From CAZFBR01 sp035353495 [NCBI: uncultured bacterium] (GTDB taxonomy: Bacteria; DAOPZR01): a stretch of 6,309 bases of DNA. Location: the NCBI GenBank assembly GCA_964517215.1, contig CAZFBR010000206.1, positions 1-6,309 on the forward strand, in the 5' to 3' direction. Below, in pieces: positions 1 through 5,892 of the stretch; position 1 is the first letter of the stretch; every line of letters begins with the position of its first letter. A program made the position numbers and the translations under genes. Below the pieces are notes generated by a model that worked only from the letters and a program-made list of their open reading frames with translations, made no database searches and was not told the origin of the DNA.

Positions 1-857
1 TCGCCGATCTCGTCGAGAAAGACCGCCCCGTGTGCGGAACAGCGGGCAAGCAGCCCGTCATAGTCGGCGGTGGCCCCGGTGAACGCGCCGGTGCGGTAGC
101 CGAACAGCTCGCCTTCGATCAGTGTGGCGGGGTACTGCGACAGGTTGGCACTGACGAAGCAGCGGGTGAAGCTTTCGGCAAAACAGCCGCGCCGTGCGTC
201 GAAGGGGATGAAGCCGGAGCCGCCGAGCGCGGCGGCGGCGGTCCCCTTGCCCGTCCCCGTCTCGCCGATGATCAGCGTCGAGAACTGCTCCATGCGCGTC
301 CACAAATGCCGGTCGTAGGCGATGCGGTCGGCGGTGAAGACGTTGTTCCACAGCTGCTCGCGCAGGGCGCGCATCGCCGGGGTGTCGCCGAGGATGCGCT
401 CGCGGATGAAGTAGAAGGAACGGCGGAGCTGCCAGAGCAGGGCCAGGCAGCGCAGCGCTTCGTCGCGGGCAAAGCCGCAGCGCGCCAGCAGGGCGAGGAT
501 GTCGTCAGCGAAGGGGACCGGGACGGAAACATCGCCCGCCGTTACCTGCGCGCGGATCAATTCGTCGAAGGCACCGGCGAACTGGTGGAAACAATCGAAA
601 AGGATCAGGGCGCGGATCATGCCGCGCTCGGGTTCGGGATATCCCTGCACATCTGCCGCGCCGCGGCGGGCGAGGTCCTGCACCTCCGCGCTGACCAGCG
701 CCATCAGCTTTTCAATCGTCAGCGTGAGCGGGGCATCGGCCGGCAGGCCGACCAGGTCGGTGTCGAGTTGATGCCGCTCGACACTGAACGGATTGGCGAG
801 TGCCGCCTGCATGATCCTTTCGTACAATTCCCGTTTCTTCTTATCGATGATAGCCAT
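1..857 (-). CDS. sigma-54-dependent AAA+ transcriptional activator, C-terminal part outside the window
   Basis: Reading the minus strand from ATG at 857 gives 285 residues without a stop, running off the left edge. The protein has a sigma-54 interaction AAA+ core: Walker A GETGTGKG at residues 198-205 (bases 243-266), LFGYRT then the sigma-54 contact loop GAFTGA at 257-262 (72-89), and Walker B VFLDEIG at 279-285, which ends at the edge. Such proteins hydrolyse ATP to remodel closed RNA polymerase-sigma-54 complexes. Residues 1-170 precede the core. They start with a Lys/Arg-rich helix (KKKRELYERI), look largely helical, and match no receiver, PAS or GAF domain that I recognise. The Walker A to GAFTGA spacing of 59 residues is about 12 longer than in NtrC, owing to a segment containing GFIPFDARRG. 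ATG 857 is the first in-frame ATG after a stop at 900-902. No SD precedes it. ATG at 812 (residue 16) is an alternative start. The DNA-binding domain, if present, is not visible. The gene diverges from a set with a sigma-54 promoter. Confidence 0.93.
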   Translation of the reverse strand, partial: MAIIDKKKRELYERIMQAALANPFSVERHQLDTDLVGLPADAPLTLTIEKLMALVSAEVQDLARRGAADVQGYPEPERGMIRALILFDCFHQFAGAFDELIRAQVTAGDVSVPVPFADDILALLARCGFARDEALRCLALLWQLRRSFYFIRERILGDTPAMRALREQLWNNVFTADRIAYDRHLWTRMEQFSTLIIGETGTGKGTAAAALGGSGFIPFDARRGCFAESFTRCFVSANLSQYPATLIEGELFGYRTGAFTGATADYDGLLARCSAHGAVFLDEIG

Positions 858-862
858 ACAAA

Positions 863-899
863 ATATGTACCACGAAATACATATAATGTCAATGTGGTA
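863..899. repeat. nested inverted repeats, candidate activator or operator site
   Basis: Two overlapping dyads are visible. ATATGTA (863-869) is the reverse complement of TACATAT (878-884), with an 8-nt gap. TACCAC (868-873) is the reverse complement of GTGGTA (894-899), with a 20-nt gap. They span the -35/-10 region of the minus-strand activator gene. They also lie about 95-130 bp upstream of the predicted sigma-54 start near 993, a typical distance for an upstream activating sequence. The role is inference. In AT-rich DNA, dyads of 6-7 bp can arise by chance. Confidence 0.35.
864..892 (-). promoter_or_regulatory. candidate sigma-70 promoter of the sigma-54 activator gene
   Basis: On the minus strand a perfect -35 hexamer TTGACA (892-887) is followed after 17 nt by TACATA (869-864), a weak 3/6 match to the -10 consensus. 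A shifted CATATT (867-862) fits 4/6 but with a 19-nt spacer. The predicted start lies at or within a few bases of ATG 857, so the mRNA would have almost no leader, in line with the absence of an SD there. The perfect -35 and AT-rich setting support it; the poor -10 keeps confidence moderate. Confidence 0.4.
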
Positions 900-966
900 T
901 TAGTGAAAAGGCGGTGTGATTGCGTAATGTCATGTTATATCAATAGTAAACGCGGTTGAACAAAAC

Positions 967-982
967 TGGCATGGCAGTGGCT
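967..982 (+). promoter_or_regulatory. sigma-54 (-24/-12) promoter upstream of the small-peptide/amidohydrolase set
   Basis: TGGCATGGCAGTGGCT matches the consensus TGGCACG-N4-TTGCW at 10 of 12 defined positions. The invariant GG (968-969) and GC (980-981) are spaced correctly. The predicted start is near 993, followed by an SD at 998-1004 and ATG at 1010, so position and orientation fit the downstream gene. The divergent neighbour is itself a sigma-54 activator. The match is read directly from the sequence; its use in the cell is inferred. The nearest IHF-like half-site is TATCAA at 938-943, whose TTR half is not matched. Confidence 0.62.
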
Positions 983-997
983 ATATCAAGTGGCATG

Positions 998-1004
998 AGG
1001 AGGG
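998..1004 (+). promoter_or_regulatory. strong ribosome binding site fixing the start of the 46-residue ORF
   Basis: AGGAGGG lies 5 nt before ATG 1010. It is one of the best SD matches in the window, and it decides among possible in-frame starts at 956 (TTG), 971, 995 and 1010. The first two would lie upstream of the predicted sigma-54 transcript start at about 993, and 995 overlaps the SD itself. Confidence 0.65.
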
Positions 1005-1009
1005 CGAAC

Positions 1010-1150
1010 ATGATACCGACCGGGATTGAAGGGCTCGCGATTGACTGGGTGAATATGGTTCAAGGCGTGCAGGTACTGGCGATGCAGGGGGCGAAATACG
1101 CGGGGATGGGGCTGGCCGGGATGGTGGCGTACGCCGGCTGGCGGCGCTGA
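1010..1150 (+). CDS. 46-residue glycine-zipper membrane peptide, function unknown
   Basis: I do not recognise this peptide. It has 46 residues, with a hydrophobic helix from about residue 7 to 43, only E7, D12 and K29 as charged residues before a C-terminal GWRR tail, and five methionines. Small residues fall every fourth position (A28, G32, A36, A40), a Small-xxx-Small or glycine-zipper pattern typical of self-associating transmembrane helices. The basic C-terminus would favour the cytoplasmic side. Support for a real gene is the strong SD 5 nt upstream, high-GC third positions like its neighbours, and its place as the first ORF after the sigma-54 promoter candidate. The next ORF begins 2 nt after its stop. 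It could be a small membrane regulator, a membrane-active peptide, or a leader peptide for the downstream genes; the sequence does not decide. Confidence 0.55.
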   Translation: MIPTGIEGLAIDWVNMVQGVQVLAMQGAKYAGMGLAGMVAYAGWRR

Positions 1151-1152
1151 CC

Positions 1153-1347
1153 ATGCAATTCCTCTACGATTGCTGGTGGCTGTTGGGCAGATTTTTGCCT
1201 GCGATTGAACCGCGCCGCTTTTTCGGATGGCGCAGACAAGCGATCAAAAATATGTGTTACTGGGCCGGAATGGTTCTGTCACGGCAGTTGCAGCTCTCTG
1301 CAGGGGAAGGGGATATGGCGAAACGTGTCATCGGGTGGCGGGGATGA
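1153..1347 (+). CDS. 64-residue Trp/Arg-rich hypothetical protein, coupled to both neighbours
   Basis: No family is recognised. The ATG lies 2 nt after the stop of the 46-residue ORF, and the TGA (1345-1347) overlaps the amidohydrolase ATG (1344-1346) as ATGA, the usual signature of translational coupling. The peptide is basic (about +6 net) with five tryptophans. A hydrophobic segment (FLYDCWWLLGRFLPAI, residues 3-18) is followed by an Arg-rich stretch with FFGWRR at 23-28. GWRR is also the last four residues of the preceding ORF, and this ORF ends GWRG. No clear SD precedes it. Codon use is less GC3-biased than in nearby genes, so this may be a fast-evolving small gene or merely an open leader region. 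Translation through it would bring ribosomes to the amidohydrolase start, which has only a weak SD of its own. Confidence 0.42.
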   Translation: MQFLYDCWWLLGRFLPAIEPRRFFGWRRQAIKNMCYWAGMVLSRQLQLSAGEGDMAKRVIGWRG

Positions 1348-2561
1348 AACGATATTGGCGCTGGCTGGCGGTCGCGGGTTTGACGGCAATTGCCGGGAGT
1401 GCGCTGGCGGGTCAGCAGCGTCAGGAGCTGTCGCCGGCGGCGCAGCAGCTGGTTTCCGCTGCGCTGGCCGGCCTGCAGGGGGAGACGCTGATCGATTGCC
1501 ATGCGCATCTGGCGGGGCTCGGCACCGACGGGAGCGGGGCCGCGGTGCGTCCGGAACTGCGTTCGGTCTGGCATCCGGCGCAATGGCTGCGCTTCCGCAC
1601 CTACCTCACGGCGGCGGGCGTGCGGAACGAGGCGCATGCGGACAGCGAATACCTCGCCGTGCTCGCGGCGCGCGCGCGCGCCCTGCCGGTGCGCCTGCGG
1701 CTGTGCGTCTTCGCGTTCGACCACGCCTACCGTCCCGACGGCAGCGTCGATACCAATGCCGCGCCCTATTATGTGCCGAACGATTACGCCCTCCGCGCGA
1801 CGCGGGCGTATCCCGATATTTTCATCCCGGTGGCGTCGGTGCATCCATACCGGGCGGATGCGGTGGCGGAACTCGACCGCTGTGCCGCCGCAGGGGTGCG
1901 CCTGGTCAAGTGGCTGCCCAATGTGCAGAACATCGACCCTGCCGATACGCGCTGCCTGCCGTTCTATCGGGCGCTGGTGCGCAACCGTATGGCGCTCATT
2001 ACCCACGGCGGCGATGAAAACGCCTTTGGCGGGACGGTGCAACAGGCATACGGCAACCCGCTGCGACTGCGGGCCGCGCTCGACGCGGGGTGCACGGTGA
2101 TTGTGGCGCATTGTGCGGCGGAGGGGGAAGGCGAGGACCTCGACGCTCCGGCCGGTGCCGACGGCCGGCGGCCGCGGGCGGCGAACCTGGCGCTGTTCCT
2201 GCGCCTGCTCGACGGGACGCGCTACCGCGGCCGGGTCTATGGCGATCTTTCGTCGCTGACCCAGCTCAATCACGCGCAGGAGGCGCTGCCGACGCTGCTC
2301 GCGCATCCTGAACTGCATGATCGCCTCATCAACGGCAGCGATTACCCGCTCCCCGGGGTCGATACCCTCAATTCGTCGTACTACCTCGCCGCGCACGGCT
2401 ACCTGACCTGGCATGAAGCGCGCTTGCTCGAAGAGATCCAGCGCGCCAACCCGCTGCTCTACGATATCGTGCTGAAACGCACCCTGCGCGACCCGCAGAG
2501 CGGCGCCCGCCTGCCGGCGGCGGTGTTCGGCACCACCATGCGCCGGGCGGTAAGGCAATGA
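1344..2561 (+). CDS. exported amidohydrolase-family metal-dependent hydrolase
   Basis: From ATG 1344 this is a 405-residue protein of the amidohydrolase superfamily (Amidohydro-rel/PF04909-like TIM barrel). The open frame extends back to 1227, but those 39 residues look non-coding. Starting at 1344 exposes a signal peptide: basic MKRYWRW, a hydrophobic core, and SALA at 19-22 before G23. The protein is therefore probably periplasmic or secreted. Visible candidate metal ligands are H53 and H55 (DCHAH at the end of strand 1), H221 (ITHGG), H256 (VAHC) and D333 (GSDYP). K189 (VKW) could be a carboxylated bridging lysine. These are read by motif, not alignment. The likely chemistry is hydrolysis at an amide, ester or lactone-type bond, or decarboxylation; the substrate cannot be named. 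The start overlaps the preceding small ORF by ATGA. It is the last gene of the set and probably follows the sigma-54 promoter at 967-982. Confidence 0.85.
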   Translation: MKRYWRWLAVAGLTAIAGSALAGQQRQELSPAAQQLVSAALAGLQGETLIDCHAHLAGLGTDGSGAAVRPELRSVWHPAQWLRFRTYLTAAGVRNEAHADSEYLAVLAARARALPVRLRLCVFAFDHAYRPDGSVDTNAAPYYVPNDYALRATRAYPDIFIPVASVHPYRADAVAELDRCAAAGVRLVKWLPNVQNIDPADTRCLPFYRALVRNRMALITHGGDENAFGGTVQQAYGNPLRLRAALDAGCTVIVAHCAAEGEGEDLDAPAGADGRRPRAANLALFLRLLDGTRYRGRVYGDLSSLTQLNHAQEALPTLLAHPELHDRLINGSDYPLPGVDTLNSSYYLAAHGYLTWHEARLLEEIQRANPLLYDIVLKRTLRDPQSGARLPAAVFGTTMRRAVRQ

Positions 2562-2602
2562 GTCGGCACGCGGGAGAAGCGCCGGGTGCGGACGCAGGAG
2601 GA

Positions 2603-2622
2603 GCCGGCGATTTTCTGCCGGC
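2603..2622 (+). other. GC-rich hairpin downstream of the amidohydrolase gene
   Basis: GCCGGC (2603-2608) and GCCGGC (2617-2622) can form a 6-bp stem with an 8-nt loop, 41 bp after the amidohydrolase stop. No T-run follows, so it is at best a weak or Rho-assisted end. GCCGGC is self-complementary and common in this GC-rich DNA, so chance is possible. Confidence 0.2.
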
Positions 2623-2649
2623 GAAGATGAGCGCGGGCGAAGGGCCCGT

Positions 2650-2678
2650 TTGCCCTGACCGGCGCAGCCTGTTAGAAT
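2650..2678 (+). promoter_or_regulatory. sigma-70-type promoter of nadA
   Basis: TTGCCC (2650-2655, 4/6 to TTGACA) is separated by exactly 17 nt from TAGAAT (2673-2678, 5/6 to TATAAT). Transcription would begin at about 2684-2686, just at the SD (2685-2690) of nadA. This separates nadA from the upstream set and also rules out the ATG at 2677, which lies in the -10 box. The -35 box is covered by the right arm of a 7-bp hairpin (GGGCGAA 2635-2641 / TTTGCCC 2649-2655, one G-T pair), which might serve as an operator. Confidence 0.55.
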
Positions 2679-2684
2679 GCCGGC

Positions 2685-2690
2685 GGAGGA
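2685..2690 (+). promoter_or_regulatory. ribosome binding site deciding the nadA start
   Basis: GGAGGA is 4 nt upstream of ATG 2695. The alternative ATG at 2677 lies before this SD and inside the predicted -10 box, so 2695 is preferred. Confidence 0.7.
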
Positions 2691-2694
2691 TGTC

Positions 2695-3600
2695 ATGACG
2701 GAACTGATCGACAGAATCAATGCCCTGAAGCGGCAGCGGAACGCGGTGATCTACGCGCACCTCTACCAGCGGGGCGAGGTGCAGGACATCGCGGACATGG
2801 TGGGCGATTCGCTGGAGCTGGCGCGCGCGGCGGCGCGGAGCGACGCGGCCGTGATTGTGCTCTGCGGCGTCTATTTCATGGCGGAGTCGGCGGCGCTGCT
2901 GGCACCCGCTCGCACGGTGCTCATTCCCGACGCCAACGCCGGCTGCCCGATGGCGAATATGGTCACCCCGCGCGAACTGCGCGAATGGAAGCAGCAGCAT
3001 CCCGGCGCAATGCTCGTCTGCTACGTCAACTCCTCCGCCGCAGTCAAGGCGGAATGCGACATCTGCTGCACCTCGGCCAACGCGGCAGCGGTGGTCAAAT
3101 CGCTCCCTGCGGACGCGGAGATCATGTTCCTCCCGGACCAGTCGCTGGGCGACTGGGTGAACCGCCAGACGGGGCGCAACATGCGGCTGTGGCCGGGGTT
3201 CTGCCCCACCCATCACCGCATCCTCGCCCGCGATATCGACGAGCGCCGGCGCGAGTATCCCGAGGCGATGGTGCTGGCGCATCCCGAATGCACCCTCGAG
3301 GTGGTGGACCGCGCCGACGTGGTCACCTCAACGGCGGGGATGATCCGCCACGTGCGCGGCAGCGACCGGCGGCAGTTCATCATCGCCACGGAACTCGGGC
3401 TCATGCACCGCCTGCGCGCCGATTTCCCCGACCGCACCTTTATCCATGCCACACCGCTGGCGGACTGTGCGAACATGAAACTGGTGACGCTGGAGAAGAT
3501 CCTCTGGTCGCTGGAGGACATGGCGACGGTGGTGACGGTGCCCGAGGCGGTGGCGGCCCGGGCGCGCAAGACCCTGGAGAAGATGGTGGGCATCGGCTGA
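2695..3600 (+). CDS. nadA: quinolinate synthase NadA
   Basis: This 301-residue protein is NadA, the [4Fe-4S] enzyme that condenses iminoaspartate (from NadB) with dihydroxyacetone phosphate to give quinolinate in de novo NAD synthesis, in the cytoplasm. The three cluster cysteines expected for the family are visible: C84 in DANAGCPMANM, C170 in WPGFCPTHH and C258 in DCANMKLVT. Other family landmarks are the AHLYQ motif at 21-25, GDSLEL at 37-42, YVNSSAAVKAECD at 110-122, HPEC at 196-199 and TST at 211-213. The length suits the short, three-domain Thermotoga/Geobacter-like type rather than the roughly 347-residue E. coli type. The residue after H22 is Leu, where I recall Asn or Tyr (AHNYQ, AHYY) in familiar NadAs. 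ATG 2695 is chosen over 2677 because of the SD and promoter positions. nadB and nadC are not in the window. The gene has its own promoter and a 3' hairpin, so it is probably monocistronic. Confidence 0.97.
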   Translation: MTELIDRINALKRQRNAVIYAHLYQRGEVQDIADMVGDSLELARAAARSDAAVIVLCGVYFMAESAALLAPARTVLIPDANAGCPMANMVTPRELREWKQQHPGAMLVCYVNSSAAVKAECDICCTSANAAAVVKSLPADAEIMFLPDQSLGDWVNRQTGRNMRLWPGFCPTHHRILARDIDERRREYPEAMVLAHPECTLEVVDRADVVTSTAGMIRHVRGSDRRQFIIATELGLMHRLRADFPDRTFIHATPLADCANMKLVTLEKILWSLEDMATVVTVPEAVAARARKTLEKMVGIG

Positions 3601-3602
3601 TA

Positions 3603-3620
3603 CCGGGCAGCCCTGCCCGG
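3603..3620 (+). terminator. hairpin immediately after nadA, possible terminator
   Basis: CCGGGCA (3603-3609) pairs perfectly with TGCCCGG (3614-3620) around a 4-nt loop, starting 2 nt after the nadA stop. It is strong and well placed, but no T-run follows (CGATGCGACC). It is therefore not a canonical intrinsic terminator; it may act as a 3'-end stabiliser or a U-less terminator. Confidence 0.4.
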
Positions 3621-3710
3621 CGATGCGACCGGACGAGGCACTGCCGCTGCCGGCGGCGGCGGGGCCGCACGCGCGATACTGTACTGACGCCGCCGGGTCA
3701 ATCGCCGGCG

Positions 3711-3717
3711 GGAGGAG
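3711..3717 (+). promoter_or_regulatory. ribosome binding site that favours the DUF2339 start at 3727
   Basis: GGAGGAG directly abuts the ATG at 3718, too close for efficient use, but sits 9 nt before the in-frame ATG at 3727. The 3727 start therefore seems better. The difference is only three residues (MAL). Confidence 0.5.
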
Positions 3718-3726
3718 ATGGCGCTG

Positions 3727-5892
3727 ATGGGTTCTGACGAAATGTTCTGGGTGGCACTGGTCGTGATCCTGCTGCTCGGCCTGCCGCTGGCGGCGGTGAT
3801 TGCCAGTGTCGTCGCGCTGGTGCAGGCGAGCAGCCTGCGCCGGCGGGTCGCAATCCTCGAACAGCAACTCGCCGGCGGGCCGGCGGGCGCAACCGCACCG
3901 CTGCCAGTCGTGCCGCAGCACCGTGTGCCCGCGACGCGGGTGGCGGCGCCGGTCATGCCGGCGGAATCGGCGACAGCGCCCGTAGCCGCAGTCCCGGTGC
4001 CGGGTATCGCCGGCATGGCGGCTGCCGCTGCGGCAGGTGCGTGTCGCCCGGCCTCCGCGCCGGCCGTGGCTGCTGCCGCGGCACAGACCGATACCCTGGA
4101 GATGCGGTTTGGCAGCGGCTGCCTCGCGCGCATCGGCGCGCTGGCCATTGTGATCGGGGTCGGGTTCTTTTTCCAATATGCCATTGACAACAACTGGCTG
4201 GGCCCGGTGGCCCGGGTGCTGATCGGACTCTTCTGGGGCTGTGGGTTCATCGTCGGCGGGGAGTTCCTGCGGCTGAAGGAGTATGCCAAGACCGGCCTGG
4301 CGGCAACCGGCGCCGGCCTCGCCATCCTTTATTTTTCCACCTTTGCGGCCTACAGCTATTACCAGCTGATTGAACAGCTGCCGGCGTTTCTGTTCATGGC
4401 CCTGCTGACAATAATGGCGGTGGGACTGGCCGTGCGTTACGACGCGCGCACCGTGGCGGCGGTCGGGTTGCTGGGCGGCATGCTGACCCCGGTGATGCTG
4501 TCGTCCGGCAGGGACGAACTCTACGCGCTGGCGGGATACCTCGCGCTGCTTGATGCCGGGTTCCTGTTGCTGGCTCATTTCCGCAACTGGCAATGGCTCA
4601 ACTGCCTCGCCTTTTTCGGCACCGCCGGCCTGCTCGCCGGCTGGGCCGAACAGTTCTATTGCGTGGCACGGTTCGCGCCGGCACTGACCGTATGCACCCT
4701 GTTCTCGGTCTTTTTCCTGCTGCTCGCCGTCTGGCATCAGTTGGTGCGGCGGGAAAAAACCGGTTTCCTCGACCTGCTGCTGATCCTGGCAAACGCAGCG
4801 GCGTATTACGGCGCGGGCGCCGGCATGATCGATGACTGGAACGAACACTATACCGGCATCTTCACGCTGGCGGTGGCCGCGGTATATCTTGCCTTTGCCG
4901 CCGCGGCGGGAAAAAGGCTGGCCTGCGACCGCAAACTGGTGACGGTTGGTGCGGGGCTGGCGTTAACCTTCCTGTCGCTGGTTTTCCCGATGCAGTTCGA
5001 CGACGAGCCGGTGCTCTTTGCCTGGACGGTGGAAGCGCTGCTGCTCTTCGTCATCGGCATGCGCCTGCAGAGCTGGCAGATCCGTGTCGGGGCCTTCGCG
5101 GTGGGGATGCTGGCGCTGGGGCGGCTGGTGGCGTATGGCGGCGCCATCGAGTATCTGCCGGGCGGGGCGGAATTCACCCTGGGCGGCAATCTGCGCTGCC
5201 TGCTGTCGCTGGCGTTCATCGCCTGCGCCTATGCCGCTATCGGGCTCTACCGGCGCTGGCAGGCGCTGGTCCCCCGCTGGGAAGCGACGGTATGGCGGAC
5301 GCTGCTGCTGATTGTCGTGCAGCTGTTCACCCTGTGGACGCTGGCACTCGAGAACAGCGACTATTTCGCCTGCCGGCGCCAGAACGATCCCGGCCGGCAG
5401 GAGCGCTGGCACGCGCAGGAGGAGCTGAACCGGAACTATTTTCGGGAAAGCGAGCTGCAGCGGGAACTGGACCGCAGCGACCAGACGGGGGACGCGCGCG
5501 AGCAGCTGCAGCAGGAGCTGGTGCTCCTGCTGGCGGAGCGCGGCCGGCTGCAGGAGCTTGCCGCCGCCCCGTACGATTACCGGGCGCAGGTCGACTATCG
5601 CAATGCGGAGCAGATGACCTACTCGCTGATCTTCGGCGGCTACGCGGTGCTGCTGCTGCTTGCGGGCCTGTGGCGGCGCAGCGCGGTGCTGCGGCTGGCG
5701 GCGGTGTCCCTGTTCGTGGTCACCATCGGCAAGGTTTTTCTCGTCGACCTGTCGGCGCTCGACACCATTTACCGGATCATCTCGTTCATTGTCCTCGGGT
5801 TCATCCTGCTCGGGGTATCGCTGCTCTATACGCGGTTCCGCCGGCAAATCAATGCTTTTGTCCTGGCGGACGGGGGTGACGGTCATGCGTAA
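3727..5892 (+). CDS. DUF2339 multi-pass inner-membrane protein
   Basis: This 721-residue protein is assigned to DUF2339 (PF10101) from its architecture. One N-terminal membrane helix (about 6-32) is followed by a short charged helix (RRRVAILEQQL), then an Ala/Pro-rich low-complexity linker (about 50-120). The family block then starts near RIGALAIVIGVGFFFQYAID (135-154), followed by many hydrophobic helices. The C-terminus is family-like, with LFVVTIGKVFLVDLSALDTIYRIISF. The function of the family is not established. An unusual feature is a charged, Glu/Gln/Arg-rich soluble stretch of about 88 residues (542-629) lying between membrane helices near the C-terminus, with coiled-coil-like ELQREL/EQLQQEL runs. 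The next gene begins inside its last codons. An earlier ATG at 3718 would add three residues. No convincing promoter was found in the 126-bp gap after nadA; GATACT at 3675-3680 is a possible -10 without a -35. Confidence 0.88.
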   Translation: MGSDEMFWVALVVILLLGLPLAAVIASVVALVQASSLRRRVAILEQQLAGGPAGATAPLPVVPQHRVPATRVAAPVMPAESATAPVAAVPVPGIAGMAAAAAAGACRPASAPAVAAAAAQTDTLEMRFGSGCLARIGALAIVIGVGFFFQYAIDNNWLGPVARVLIGLFWGCGFIVGGEFLRLKEYAKTGLAATGAGLAILYFSTFAAYSYYQLIEQLPAFLFMALLTIMAVGLAVRYDARTVAAVGLLGGMLTPVMLSSGRDELYALAGYLALLDAGFLLLAHFRNWQWLNCLAFFGTAGLLAGWAEQFYCVARFAPALTVCTLFSVFFLLLAVWHQLVRREKTGFLDLLLILANAAAYYGAGAGMIDDWNEHYTGIFTLAVAAVYLAFAAAAGKRLACDRKLVTVGAGLALTFLSLVFPMQFDDEPVLFAWTVEALLLFVIGMRLQSWQIRVGAFAVGMLALGRLVAYGGAIEYLPGGAEFTLGGNLRCLLSLAFIACAYAAIGLYRRWQALVPRWEATVWRTLLLIVVQLFTLWTLALENSDYFACRRQNDPGRQERWHAQEELNRNYFRESELQRELDRSDQTGDAREQLQQELVLLLAERGRLQELAAAPYDYRAQVDYRNAEQMTYSLIFGGYAVLLLLAGLWRRSAVLRLAAVSLFVVTIGKVFLVDLSALDTIYRIISFIVLGFILLGVSLLYTRFRRQINAFVLADGGDGHA

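Noticed and set aside
882-887. Perfect TATAAT on the plus strand
   Set aside because: No acceptable -35 lies 16-18 nt upstream and there is no extended -10. It sits in AT-rich DNA where such a match is likely by chance.
30-959. Plus-strand open frame (309 codons) opposite the sigma-54 activator
   Set aside because: The minus strand encodes Walker A, GAFTGA and Walker B in one frame. The plus frame has no recognisable domain and runs into the AT-rich intergenic region.
991-1006. Second sigma-54-like match, TGGCATG then GC at correct spacing
   Set aside because: It is weaker (about 8/12) and overlaps the SD of the 46-residue ORF, so its transcript would start too late to include that SD.
1227-1343. 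N-terminal extension of the amidohydrolase from ATG 1227
   Set aside because: It would bury the signal peptide 39 residues into the protein. The 1344 start gives a clean signal peptide and an ATGA junction.
1257-2720. Long minus-strand open frame (487 codons) opposite the amidohydrolase gene
   Set aside because: It is an antisense shadow of high-GC3 coding DNA, Arg/Gln/His-rich without domain motifs. The plus-strand frame has a signal peptide and metal-binding motifs.
1344-3600. Functional link between the amidohydrolase and NadA, since aminocarboxymuconate-semialdehyde decarboxylase (related to quinolinate) belongs to the same amidohydrolase family
   Set aside because: The amidohydrolase is apparently exported, nadA has its own promoter, and no decarboxylase-specific signature was recognised. 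The adjacency is probably incidental.
3641-3668. CGG-rich run between nadA and the DUF2339 gene as a possible repeat element
   Set aside because: It is short, imperfect and compositionally expected in this GC-rich DNA, and I saw no second copy in the window.
3328-4848. Long minus-strand open frame (506 codons) opposite the 3' end of nadA and the DUF2339 gene
   Set aside because: It has low-complexity Arg/His/Gln composition and is antisense to two well-supported genes.
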